A stretch of 64,000 bases of DNA from Sideroxydans sp. (GTDB lineage: Bacteria; Pseudomonadota; Gammaproteobacteria; Burkholderiales; Gallionellaceae). The first letter of the stretch is position 1. Each line of letters opens with the position of its first letter. Made by a program: the position numbers and the translations under genes. The notes under the pieces were generated by a model, which did not search any database, had not been told where the DNA came from, and saw nothing but the letters and a program-made list of their open reading frames with translations. Below are positions 1-8,772 of this stretch, piece after piece. Location: the NCBI GenBank assembly GCA_016124455.1, contig WGNQ01000011.1, positions 1-64,000 of the forward strand, in the 5' to 3' direction.

Positions 1-137
1 CCCTTGGCTTCGCCACCAAACTTCCTCGACAACACGGTGGTGATCGCCGCCGTCAGGGTCGTCTTGCCATGGTCAACGTGACCAATCGTACCCACGTTTA
101 CGTGCGGCTTCGTACGTTCAAATTTACTCTTTGCCAT
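1..137 (-). CDS. tuf: Elongation factor Tu, N-terminal fragment (cut by window edge)
   Basis: Delivers aminoacyl-tRNA to the ribosome as a GTPase in the cytoplasm. Only the first 45 codons lie in the window; the translation begins [20 protein letters not shown] and reaches the P-loop GHVDHGKTT and then AAITTVL, which is diagnostic of EF-Tu. The ATG at 137 is the family start. It follows tRNA-Tyr, tRNA-Gly and tRNA-Thr on the same strand, the classical tufB-type operon arrangement, so it is probably co-transcribed with them from the promoter near 572-600. Confidence 0.97.
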   Translation of the reverse strand, partial: MAKSKFERTKPHVNVGTIGHVDHGKTTLTAAITTVLSRKFGGEAK

Positions 138-191
138 GATTTATCCCCATCAACACGAATTAACGAAAGAACTTTAAACCACTAAAACTTT

Positions 192-266
<75 letters not shown>

Positions 267-328
267 ATTAACCTGCAACCTCCGGCCACACGCCCAGCGC
301 GCACCCTGAAATCCCGGCATACCTAAAC

Positions 329-402
329 TGGAGCGGGTGAAGGGAATCGAACCCTCGTCGTAAGCTTGGAAGGCTTCTGCTCTACCATTGAGCTACACCC
401 GC
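329..402 (-). tRNA. tRNA-Gly (anticodon UCC)
   Basis: The minus strand gives GCGGGTG...CACCCGC, discriminator T and an encoded CCA. The anticodon loop CTTCCAA carries TCC, and the T loop is GGTTCGATTCC. The first anticodon-stem pair is a G/A mismatch. It is the middle tRNA of the Tyr-Gly-Thr-tuf cluster. Confidence 0.96.
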
Positions 403-472
403 ACACCTCGCCGCCACCAGCGACCAAGCAACCAATCGCCACAACACCTGCCCAGCAAAAACCACATAATTC

Positions 473-557
<85 letters not shown>

Positions 558-571
558 AAAAAGAGCCCGCG

Positions 572-600
572 ATTATCCACATAACCAGAGATATTGTCAA
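572..600 (-). promoter_or_regulatory. Sigma-70 promoter of the tRNA-tuf operon
   Basis: On the minus strand TTGACA (595-600) and GATAAT (572-577) are separated by exactly 17 bp. The bases after the -10 are CGCGGGC, a GC-rich discriminator of the kind seen in stringently controlled stable-RNA promoters. Transcription would start about 8 bp upstream of tRNA-Tyr. Confidence 0.85.
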
Positions 601-621
601 AGGGAATCTACAGCTTGTACT

Positions 622-656
622 AAAAATCCCGGTATCCGTGCCCGGCGCCTTGGCAC
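622..656 (-). terminator. Possible weak terminator after hisD
   Basis: On the minus strand GTGCC (652-656) can pair with GGCAC (638-642), followed about 11 nt later by TTTTT (622-626). The stem is short and the T-run is displaced, so this is only a candidate for separating hisD from the tRNA-tuf promoter. Confidence 0.3.
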
Positions 657-691
657 AGGCAAGCCGGACGCAACATCCCGCCCGCCCGCCA

Positions 692-1984
692 TCACTTCCT
701 GAACAATGCCGATTGGGCGTGCGCCTGCAAACCCTCGCCGAAAGCCAGCTCGGAAGCAATCGCTCCCAGGGTTTGCGCCCCTTGGGCCGATACCTGGATC
801 AGGCTGCTGCGCTTCTGGAAGTCGTATACCCCGAGCGGGGAGGAAAAACGTGCCGTGCCCGAGGTGGGCAACACATGATTGGGGCCGGCGCAGTAGTCGC
901 CCAGCGACTCCGAGGTATAGCGCCCCATGAAAATCGCCCCGGCATGCCTGAGTTTCGGCAGCCACGCCTGCGGATCGTTCACCGACAACTCCAGGTGCTC
1001 GGGGGCGATACGGTTGCTGATGGCGCATGCCTCGTCCATGTCCGCCACCGTAATCAACGCCCCGCGGCTTTCCAGTGCAGTACGGATAATCTCCTTGCGC
1101 GGCATCTGCTCCAGCAGCCTGTCGGCGCTGGCCGCAACCGCAGCCGCATATGCCGCGTCCGGGGTAATCAGGATCGCCTGCGCCAGCTCATCGTGCTCGG
1201 CCTGCGAAAACAGGTCCATCGCGATCCAGTCCGGATCGGTTTTGCCGTCGCAGATCACCAGAATTTCCGATGGGCCGGCTATCATGTCGATACCGCATAC
1301 GCCGAACACACGGCGCTTGGCCGAAGCCACGTAGGCATTGCCGGGACCGACAATCTTGTCCACCCTGGGGATGGTCGCGGTACCATAAGCCAGCGCCGCC
1401 ACTGCCTGCGCACCACCCACCGTAAACACCCGGCTCACACCCGACAGATAGGCGGCCGCCAGCACCAGCGGGTTCTTCACGCCGTCGGGCGTCGGCACCA
1501 CCATGATCAGTTCGCCCACGCCCGCCACCTTGGCCGGCAGCGCATTCATCAGCACCGAAGAGGGATAAGCTGCCTTACCCCCGGGCACATACAGCCCCAC
1601 ACGGTCGAGCGGCGTAACCTGCTGGCCGAGCAGCGTACCATCCGCCTCGGTATAACTCCACGACTCCATGCGCTGCCTCTCGTGGTAGGCCGTCACGCGC
1701 TGCGCGGCCTGCTCCAGTGCGCTGCGCCGCGCCGCAGGCAGCCCGTCAAATGCGGCACGCAACTCGGCCTGCGGCAGCTCAAGCGCCGCAGCATCGTCGA
1801 TATCGAGGCGATCGAAGCGCTGCGTGTATTCGAGCAGCGCAGCATCGCCGCGCTGTTTCACGTCGGCCAGGATCGCCGCCACGGTTGCTTCCAGCTTGGC
1901 ATCGGCGGTTGCCTCGAACGCCAGCAGCGCATCGAGTTGCGCCGAGAAATCCGCCTGCGCCGTATTCAGTCTCTTGATATTCAT
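692..1984 (-). CDS. hisD: Histidinol dehydrogenase
   Basis: NAD-dependent, zinc-containing enzyme that oxidises L-histidinol to histidine, the last two steps of histidine synthesis. The 430-aa product has the family length and signature stretches ([17 protein letters not shown], the GPSEILVI segment, and AEHLEL near the end). An upstream in-frame extension exists inside hisG, but the ATG at 1984 overlaps the hisG stop as ATGA, which marks the real start and implies translational coupling. No hisC or hisB follows; the next genes downstream are tRNA-Tyr and tuf, so the remaining his genes must lie elsewhere. Confidence 0.97.
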   Translation of the reverse strand: MNIKRLNTAQADFSAQLDALLAFEATADAKLEATVAAILADVKQRGDAALLEYTQRFDRLDIDDAAALELPQAELRAAFDGLPAARRSALEQAAQRVTAYHERQRMESWSYTEADGTLLGQQVTPLDRVGLYVPGGKAAYPSSVLMNALPAKVAGVGELIMVVPTPDGVKNPLVLAAAYLSGVSRVFTVGGAQAVAALAYGTATIPRVDKIVGPGNAYVASAKRRVFGVCGIDMIAGPSEILVICDGKTDPDWIAMDLFSQAEHDELAQAILITPDAAYAAAVAASADRLLEQMPRKEIIRTALESRGALITVADMDEACAISNRIAPEHLELSVNDPQAWLPKLRHAGAIFMGRYTSESLGDYCAGPNHVLPTSGTARFSSPLGVYDFQKRSSLIQVSAQGAQTLGAIASELAFGEGLQAHAQSALFRK

Positions 1985-2622
1985 GGCTGCACCGCCTGCG
2001 CAAATGCGTCGATCATCGGTTGCAGCGTGGCACGCTTCAGCTTGAGTGACGCCTGGTTTACCACCAGCCTTGAGGATATTGGCATGATTTCCTCCACTGC
2101 CTTGAGGTTGTTGGCCTTCAGGGTGCCGCCACTGCTGACCAGATCGACGATGGCATCGGATAGCCCAACCAGCGGCGCCAGCTCCATCGAGCCGTACAGC
2201 TTGATCAAGTCGACATGCACCCCCTTCGCGGCGAAGTGTTCGCGCGCGGTCTGCACGTATTTGGTCGCCACGCGCAACCGCGCACCCTGCTTCACCGCCG
2301 ACTCGTAGTCGAATTCGCTGGGCACCGCCACCATCATGCGGCAACGCGCAATGTTCAGATCCAGCGGCTGGTACAGCCCGGTGCCGCCATGTTCGTTGAG
2401 CACATCCTTGCCCGCCACGCCGAGGTCGGCCGCACCGTACTGCACATAAGTCGGCACGTCGGATGCACGCACGATGATCAAGCGCACGTCGTCGCGATTG
2501 GTCGGGATGATCAGCTTGCGCGAAGACTCCGGGTCTTCCAGCGCAGAAATGCCGGCCGCGGCGAGCAGCGGCATGGTTTCTTCGAAAATGCGGCCCTTGG
2601 ACAGGGCAATGGTGATGATCAT
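1981..2622 (-). CDS. hisG: ATP phosphoribosyltransferase, short form
   Basis: Catalyses the committed step of histidine synthesis, joining ATP and PRPP. The protein from ATG 2622 ([20 protein letters not shown]) is 213 aa, the length of the short HisG that lacks the C-terminal regulatory domain; family knowledge says such enzymes need HisZ, which is not in this window. The PRPP-binding region [10 protein letters not shown] is visible. A longer open frame runs upstream to 2700, but it is not conserved and begins before a good start. Overlaps hisD by 4 nt. Confidence 0.95.
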   Translation of the reverse strand: MIITIALSKGRIFEETMPLLAAAGISALEDPESSRKLIIPTNRDDVRLIIVRASDVPTYVQYGAADLGVAGKDVLNEHGGTGLYQPLDLNIARCRMMVAVPSEFDYESAVKQGARLRVATKYVQTAREHFAAKGVHVDLIKLYGSMELAPLVGLSDAIVDLVSSGGTLKANNLKAVEEIMPISSRLVVNQASLKLKRATLQPMIDAFAQAVQP

Positions 2623-2697
2623 GCTATTTGACTTTATATTGTGCAAAGACGCGCATTTTACAGGGAAACGTAAGTCAATATGAAATCTGAACTTGCA

Positions 2698-2920
2698 CAA
2701 AACCGTCGGGGGTGGCCCGACAGCCAGTCACTTTTCTTGTCTTGCCAAGAAAAGTAACCAAAAGAAATCGCCCCCAGTTTGCCGCCCCTTCGGCGTTCCC
2801 TCGATAATTCGCAAACAAGTGGGACTGCGCAACTCGCCCTGGCGGGGCATACAAATCATGCCCCACTGCGGAGCTCAAACAGTGCTCACCTACCCCTCCG
2901 CTCGTTTGCGAACTATCGAG
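2698..2920 (-). repeat. Structured repeat, left copy (inverted relative to 3883-4101)
   Basis: Read on the minus strand this aligns end to end with the plus strand of 3883-4101. Shared conserved words are GAGCACTGT-TGAGCTCCGCAG, CCAGGGCGAGTTGCGCAG and a terminal GACGGTTTTG. The copy folds into four helices: a basal stem 2800-2816 with 2904-2920 (16 of 17 pairs), an apical hairpin 2844-2850 with 2858-2864, an AT-rich hairpin 2727-2739 with 2746-2758, and a GC-rich hairpin 2705-2710 with 2716-2721. Stem sequences differ from those of the other copy while pairing and loop sequences are kept. The family is not one I can name. Confidence 0.85.
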
Positions 2921-3040
2921 GCGGCGCACAGGGGATAGCAAACGGCGGCTCGCATAGCCTTCTAAAAAATTTAAGTTCCTTCTTCGCTATGTTATGTTGC
3001 ACCATCTTAAAAATAACAACCATGCACTCGCAGAATCTTT

Positions 3041-3766
3041 ATGCCTCCCCAGAGATTCGATCAAACACTATCGCGCTTTGGCCTTGAAAGACTAAAAAGT
3101 GGCCTTGATTTGCAGGTTACCCCAAGCGGTGACATTGCAATTACAAGGGACGGCGATTTACAGCTTGGCAACCTGAATACAAACGGTCTATTTAGATTTA
3201 TTGAACGCTGGCGCCAAAGCGAATCAACGATTGCCGAGTTATTCACGCCAATGGCACGTGAAGCAACAAGATTTGAGAACTTATCTCGATCAAGAAAAAG
3301 AGGCGAATATCCCACGCTTACTCTAAACCCGCAGGCATATCATGAAATCACCGATTCGATTATCGAAGCTCAGCTGGTAGCTTCTACGCTTGCAGGATCA
3401 ATCGCTGTCATCCTGAATAATCTCCTTCAGCGATTAAAGCAAGACCTCAAGGCACCTGACGATGAATGGCATCAAGCAAAGCCTATATTTTCCGACTTTT
3501 CCCTTGGGGAAATATTTGCAGCGGCCGCTGCAAACTTTCGGCACTATGATGAATGGGCATCCACTCAACTTCCAACAAAACAGCAGCTAACTTCAATGAG
3601 CGTTATTTGCGGATTACTAAACGTTCCCGTTCAAACCGAAAAAGGCTTTCCCTCGATTCGAACAAATGAATGCGGGAACATACTCATGTTAATAAGCAAG
3701 GGAGATATTGAAACTCTTCATCGGCTTACTGTTGAGTATGCGAAATCGCTTGCCAAGTACAAATAA
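3041..3766 (+). CDS. Orphan protein of unknown function in repeat-flanked cassette
   Basis: I do not recognise the 241-aa product. It has no signal peptide; an apolar helix around residues 118-135 (ASTLAGSIAVILNNLLQRL) is the only candidate membrane segment. The N-terminus looks beta-rich (QVTPSGDIAITRDGDLQL) and the rest mostly helical, with a motif NFRHYDEW near residue 168 that recalls helical proteins of defence-type families, a weak impression only. Base composition is clearly AT-richer than its neighbours and codon use differs. No clear ribosome site precedes ATG 3041. It is flanked by inverted repeat copies and separates hisG from murA, which are normally adjacent, so recent acquisition is likely. 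Confidence 0.75.
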   Translation: MPPQRFDQTLSRFGLERLKSGLDLQVTPSGDIAITRDGDLQLGNLNTNGLFRFIERWRQSESTIAELFTPMAREATRFENLSRSRKRGEYPTLTLNPQAYHEITDSIIEAQLVASTLAGSIAVILNNLLQRLKQDLKAPDDEWHQAKPIFSDFSLGEIFAAAAANFRHYDEWASTQLPTKQQLTSMSVICGLLNVPVQTEKGFPSIRTNECGNILMLISKGDIETLHRLTVEYAKSLAKYK

Positions 3767-3793
3767 GTAAGCCGCCATTCCTCGCAGCGATGC

Positions 3794-3814
3794 GGCACGG
3801 CCAGCGGCCGTGCC
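3794..3814 (+). terminator. GC-rich hairpin downstream of the orphan gene
   Basis: A 9-bp perfect stem GGCACGGCC / GGCCGTGCC with an AGC loop begins 27 bp after the stop of the orphan gene. There is no T-run, so it is only a candidate terminator or RNA-stabilising hairpin. Confidence 0.35.
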
Positions 3815-3882
3815 GATCAAACCCAATCGTGCGCAAAGCGCACTCAACACCTTCGCCTTTCCTCCCCTTCTGTAGCGCTGAG

Positions 3883-4101
3883 GACGGGCGATAAAATTGG
3901 GGAGAAGGCGAGCACTGTCTGAGCTCCGCAGCAGGCTACGGTTTGTGTAGCCTGCCAGGGCGAGTTGCGCAGCCGCCCAATTTTATTGCCCGACCGAAGG
4001 TACCCGAAGGGCGCTCCGGCAGGGTCGCCTTTTCTTTGGTTTCTTTCTTTTGGCGACGCAAAAGAAAGAAACTTGCTGCCGGTTAACCACCGGCGGTTTT
4101 G
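3883..4101 (+). repeat. Structured repeat, right copy (inverted relative to 2698-2920)
   Basis: The second copy of the repeat, in opposite orientation. Basal stem 3883-3901 pairs with 3976-3994 (17 of 19). The apical hairpin 3931-3939 with 3947-3955 is 9 bp, perfect, with loop GGTTTGT against GATTTGT in the other copy. The AT-rich hairpin 4039-4052 with 4059-4072 is 14 bp and perfect; the GC-rich hairpin 4078-4082 with 4090-4094 is followed by GGTTTTG. Hairpins with CTTTTGGC...GCAAAAG cores are, from memory, common between genes in betaproteobacteria. The last two hairpins could stop transcription. Confidence 0.85.
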
Positions 4102-4108
4102 ATGTTGA

Positions 4109-4157
4109 CGTTCATGCTTCGACTCCGCTGGCTACGCCAGCTACGCTCAGCACGAAC
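4109..4157. repeat. Short palindromic intergenic repeat (REP-like)
   Basis: GTTCATGCTTCGACTCCG and CGCTCAGCACGAAC flank a perfect core hairpin CTGGC-TAC-GCCAG (4128-4140), making one imperfect palindrome. It resembles the widespread TTCGAC...GCTCAGCACGAACGG extragenic palindromes of many bacteria. It ends just downstream of the murA stop codon, between murA and the right structured repeat. Confidence 0.65.
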
Positions 4158-4165
4158 GGAAGAAA

Positions 4166-5419
<1,254 letters not shown>

Positions 5420-5659
5420 TTATTGTTGCTCCTGCCACTCTTGCGGCGTAAAGGTTTTCATCGACAGCGCATGAATTTCCTCGCGCATGCGGTCGCCCAA
5501 CGTCTGGTACACGCGCTGATGGCGCTGCACGCGGCTTTTTCCCGCAAACTCATCGCTAACCACCACCGCTTCAAAATGCGCACCATCACCCGCCACGGCA
5601 AGATGGGTAACCGCCATGCCCTGCTCGATGCTGTGCTTGATGCTTTCAGGCGTAACCAT
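5420..5659 (-). CDS. ibaG: BolA family protein IbaG
   Basis: Small BolA-fold protein (79 aa from ATG 5659); family members partner monothiol glutaredoxins in iron-sulfur handling. The segment VAGDGAHFEAVVVSDEF and the later SRVQRHQRVYQ match the IbaG/YrbA branch. A TTG two codons upstream (5665) could extend it by two residues. Lies between the ABC permease gene and murA, the usual place for this gene. Confidence 0.92.
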   Translation of the reverse strand: MVTPESIKHSIEQGMAVTHLAVAGDGAHFEAVVVSDEFAGKSRVQRHQRVYQTLGDRMREEIHALSMKTFTPQEWQEQQ

Positions 5660-5669
5660 AATCAACTTT

Positions 5670-6428
5670 CTAAAAACGCAATTTATAACCCGACCGCAAC
5701 AGGGCCAAGGTGAATCCCGCCATCGCCGCGAAACAGGCCGCCACCACTGCCAGGCTGAACCAGGGCGAAATGTCGGAAACGCCGAAAAACCCGTAGCGGA
5801 AGCCGTCTATCATATAAAAAAACGGGTTGAAACGCGACAGGTCCTGCCAGAAAGCCGGCAGCGAATGGATGGAGTAGAACACGCCGGACAGGAAAGTCAG
5901 CGGCATGATTATGAAATTCTGGAAGCTCGCGAGCTGGTCGAATTTCTCCGCCCAGATGCCTGCCACCACGCCCATCGACCCCAGCAGCGCACTGCCCAGG
6001 ATAGCGAACAGCAGTGCCCACAGCGGATGATCCATGGCCGGTTGCGCAAAATACAGCGCCGCCAGATAGACACCGGCGCCGACCACCAGCCCGCGCACCA
6101 CCGCCGCCAGCACGTAGGCCGCAAAGAATTCCCAGTAGCTGATCGGTGCCAGCAGCACAAACACCAGATTGCCGGTAATCTTGGACTGGATCAGGCTGGA
6201 GGAACTGTTGGCAAAAGCGTTCTGCAGCACCGACATCATCACCAGCCCCGGGATCAGGAAAGCGGTATAGCGCACTCCGGGATACACCTCGACATGTTGC
6301 TCCAGCACGTGGGAAAAAATCAGCAGGTAAAGTACCGCCGTCAGAATCGGCGACAACAGGGTCTGGAACGCCACCTTCTGTACGCGCAGCACCTCTTTAT
6401 AGAACAGCGTGACAAAACTGGTCTTCAT
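5670..6428 (-). CDS. ABC-2 type transporter permease (YadH-like)
   Basis: Inner-membrane permease of 252 aa with about six hydrophobic segments and the ABC-2 signature around FIIMPLTFLSGVFYSI...LPAFWQ. The substrate is unknown; YadGH-type exporters are usually only named by homology. ATG 6428 overlaps the end of the ATPase gene by 4 bp, so the two subunits are coupled. It lies between the Mla operon and ibaG-murA, among cell-envelope genes. Confidence 0.9.
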   Translation of the reverse strand: MKTSFVTLFYKEVLRVQKVAFQTLLSPILTAVLYLLIFSHVLEQHVEVYPGVRYTAFLIPGLVMMSVLQNAFANSSSSLIQSKITGNLVFVLLAPISYWEFFAAYVLAAVVRGLVVGAGVYLAALYFAQPAMDHPLWALLFAILGSALLGSMGVVAGIWAEKFDQLASFQNFIIMPLTFLSGVFYSIHSLPAFWQDLSRFNPFFYMIDGFRYGFFGVSDISPWFSLAVVAACFAAMAGFTLALLRSGYKLRF

Positions 6429-7321
6429 GCCTTGCCCACCACACGCAGGAATACTTCTTCCAGATCGGGCTGCTGCAGGCTCATTTCCAGCACTGTCAGA
6501 CCGGCTTCCCGCAATTGCATCAGCATCGTTTCCAGGGCCGGATAGGATGACAATGCCAGCAGATAATCTTCGCCGACCCGCTCGATCATGTGCGGCGCCA
6601 GGACGGCGGGCAGCTCACCGGAAAGCCGCATCCGCACGCGACAACCGGCAGCGCTGTTAAGCAGGTTCTGCGTACTGTCCAGCGCAACGATCCGGCCGCG
6701 CTTGAGCATGGCAATGCGGCCGCACAGCGCCTCGGCCTCTTCCAGATAATGCGTGGTCAGCAACACGGTATGGCCTTCACGGTTAAGGCGCTGGATGAAG
6801 CGCCACATGATCTGGCGCAACTCCACGTCTACGCCGGCAGTCGGCTCGTCCAGCACGATCACCGGCGGTTTGTGCACCAGCGCCTGCGCCACCAGCACAC
6901 GGCGCTTCATGCCGCCGGACAGGCGGCGCATGTTGGTATCCGCCTTGTCGGTCAGGTCGAGATGGTGCATCAGTTCGTCGATCCAGGCATCGTTGTGGCG
7001 CAGGCCGAAATAGCCGGACTGCAGGCGCAGGGTTTCGCGCACGGTAAAGAACGGGTCGAACACCAGTTCCTGCGGCACCACGCCCAACAGGCGCCGACTG
7101 TCGCGGTACTGCGCCGCCACATCCCGGCCAAGAATGGAAAGTTGCCCGCTGTCGGCCCGCGCCAGGCCGGAAAGCAGGTTGATCAAGGTCGTCTTGCCCG
7201 CACCGTTGGGGCCGAGCAAGCCAAAGAACTCCCCCGCCTCGATACGCAGGTCAACGCCATCCAGGGCCTGCAAGCTGCCATAGCGCTTGCTCACCTGGCG
7301 AACATCGACGGCGGGAAACAT
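6425..7321 (-). CDS. ABC transporter ATP-binding protein (YadG-like)
   Basis: ATPase subunit, 298 aa. Walker A GPNGAGKTT is near residue 38, the signature LSGGMKRR is present, and Walker B reads VIVLDEPTAGVD. A C-terminal domain of about 80 residues follows the nucleotide-binding domain, as in DrrA/YadG-type exporters. Partner of the permease downstream. The next upstream gene is mlaB, 7 bp away. Confidence 0.92.
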   Translation of the reverse strand: MFPAVDVRQVSKRYGSLQALDGVDLRIEAGEFFGLLGPNGAGKTTLINLLSGLARADSGQLSILGRDVAAQYRDSRRLLGVVPQELVFDPFFTVRETLRLQSGYFGLRHNDAWIDELMHHLDLTDKADTNMRRLSGGMKRRVLVAQALVHKPPVIVLDEPTAGVDVELRQIMWRFIQRLNREGHTVLLTTHYLEEAEALCGRIAMLKRGRIVALDSTQNLLNSAAGCRVRMRLSGELPAVLAPHMIERVGEDYLLALSSYPALETMLMQLREAGLTVLEMSLQQPDLEEVFLRVVGKA

Positions 7322-7328
7322 CAGGAAA

Positions 7329-7631
7329 TCAGGACTGCATCGACGCGTCGATGCTTAATGGAAGCAATTCGGCCACATCATACAGGCGCGCAAGAGACAG
7401 CAGGTTGTCCGGCACATGCGAAAAAGACACCGACACATTATTGCGCTGCGCTTCGCGCAACCAGTTCAACATCAGGCTGACTGCAGAAGAATCGACCGCC
7501 CCGACCCCCGACATGTCGATTGCCAGCGAGTTTGCGCCGGCAGCCTGCAACCCCTGGTCGTACAGCGCCTTGACCGTTTCCAGCGTCAACGGTCCCGACA
7601 CCTTCAACTGACCACCCTCGCGAGTGATCAC
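7329..7631 (-). CDS. mlaB: STAS domain protein MlaB
   Basis: Cytoplasmic STAS-domain subunit (100 aa) of the Mla ABC complex that keeps outer-membrane lipid asymmetry; it binds MlaF. The STAS core SLAIDMSGVGAVDSSAVSLML fits in shape, with the conserved serine region at DSSAV. The start is GTG at 7631, which overlaps the mlaC stop as GTGA. Follows mlaC as in many proteobacteria. Confidence 0.88.
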   Translation of the reverse strand: MITREGGQLKVSGPLTLETVKALYDQGLQAAGANSLAIDMSGVGAVDSSAVSLMLNWLREAQRNNVSVSFSHVPDNLLSLARLYDVAELLPLSIDASMQS

Positions 7632-8269
7632 TTGGCAGCTTCCTTGCGCAGCGGCGCACTGGCCAGCGACTGGTTCTTGTCGACCAGCGTCTTGATCAGG
7701 CCGTCGATGCCGGACTGCTGGATCTGCTCGGTGAACGTGCCGCGATAAGTGGAAACCAGGCTCGCCCCCTCTATCGACAGGTCGAATGCTTTCCAGCCAT
7801 CGCCGGTTTTTTCCATTTCGTAATTCACCGCGATCGGCTGCGCACCGGATTTGACGATAAGCGTCTTGACCGTCACCTCATCGGCACCGGATGGCATCTC
7901 AAACGGCTGCACCTCAACGCTCTGGTCTCGATAGCGGGTAAACGCACTGGTATAAGTGCGCACCAGCAGATTGCGGAACTCGCTCACCAGCTGCTGGCGC
8001 TGCTGCGGGGTTGCCCCGCGCCAGCCGCGGCCGACTGCCAGCCGCGTCATGCGCTCAAAATCGAAATGCGGCAGCACCTTGGCATCCACCAGGGCCAGGA
8101 TTTTCTGCTGGTCGCCCGCCTGAATATCCTTGTCCTGCTTGACGATGGCCAGCACGTCCTCAACGGTATTCCTGATCAGCACGTCCGGGCCGGGCATGTC
8201 TGCGCCCGCCCCCATCGCGACCGATGAAAGCAACAAACCAAACACCAGAACAGCAATTTTTTTCATCAT
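7628..8269 (-). CDS. mlaC: Periplasmic phospholipid-binding protein MlaC
   Basis: Soluble periplasmic shuttle carrying phospholipids between the outer membrane and the MlaFEDB complex. A signal peptide MMKKIAVLVFGLLLSSVAMG is followed by the MlaC/Ttg2D domain (TVEDVLAIVK..., RMTRLAVGRGWR). Four in-frame ATGs or near starts exist: ATG 8281 gives four more residues, while GGGA sits 4-7 nt before the ATGs at 8269 and 8266, so the exact start is uncertain by a few codons. Confidence 0.92.
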   Translation of the reverse strand: MMKKIAVLVFGLLLSSVAMGAGADMPGPDVLIRNTVEDVLAIVKQDKDIQAGDQQKILALVDAKVLPHFDFERMTRLAVGRGWRGATPQQRQQLVSEFRNLLVRTYTSAFTRYRDQSVEVQPFEMPSGADEVTVKTLIVKSGAQPIAVNYEMEKTGDGWKAFDLSIEGASLVSTYRGTFTEQIQQSGIDGLIKTLVDKNQSLASAPLRKEAAK

Positions 8270-8299
8270 ATTCCCAACCATAATGTTACGAACTACCGC

Positions 8300-8767
8300 T
8301 TATTTGGAACCGTTTTCCGCTGCCTTGCTATACATGAACTTGCCAATCAGGTCTTCCAGCACCATGGCAGACTGGGTATGTTTCATCTCATCGCCATTTT
8401 TCAGCATGGCATCATCACCGCCGGGCTGCAGGCCGATGTACTGCTCGCCCAGCAGGCCGGAGGTCAGGATGTTGGCAAACGTGTCTTTCGGAAACCGGTA
8501 GCGCTTGTCGATGCTCATCGTCACCTTGGCCTCATAACGTTCCGTGTCCAGCGTAATCCCGGTCACCCGCCCTACCAGCACACCCGCGCTCTTGATCGAA
8601 GCCTTCGGCTTGAGGCCGCCGATATTGGTGAAGTAAGCCTGTAGCTGATAGGTATCAGATACGTTATAGGTACCCAGGTTCCCCACTTTCATTGCCAGCA
8701 CCACCAGCGCGGCGATACCCGCCACCACAAATGCGCCAACCCACAGGTCCAGTGTGGTTCGTTCCAT
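8300..8767 (-). CDS. mlaD: MCE domain protein MlaD
   Basis: Inner-membrane-anchored MCE protein (155 aa) that forms the hexameric lipid-binding ring of the MlaFEDB transporter. One N-terminal membrane helix (about residues 9-27) precedes the MCE domain, with KPKASIKSAGVLVGRV and GLLGEQYIGLQPGG as family landmarks. Lies between mlaE and mlaC in the operon. Confidence 0.95.
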   Translation of the reverse strand: MERTTLDLWVGAFVVAGIAALVVLAMKVGNLGTYNVSDTYQLQAYFTNIGGLKPKASIKSAGVLVGRVTGITLDTERYEAKVTMSIDKRYRFPKDTFANILTSGLLGEQYIGLQPGGDDAMLKNGDEMKHTQSAMVLEDLIGKFMYSKAAENGSK

Positions 8768-8772
8768 AATAA

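Noticed and set aside
3883-4101. Integron attC site
   Set aside because: The repeat has several hairpins but I do not see paired RYYYAAC/GTTRRRY core sites at the right spacing, and no integrase is nearby.
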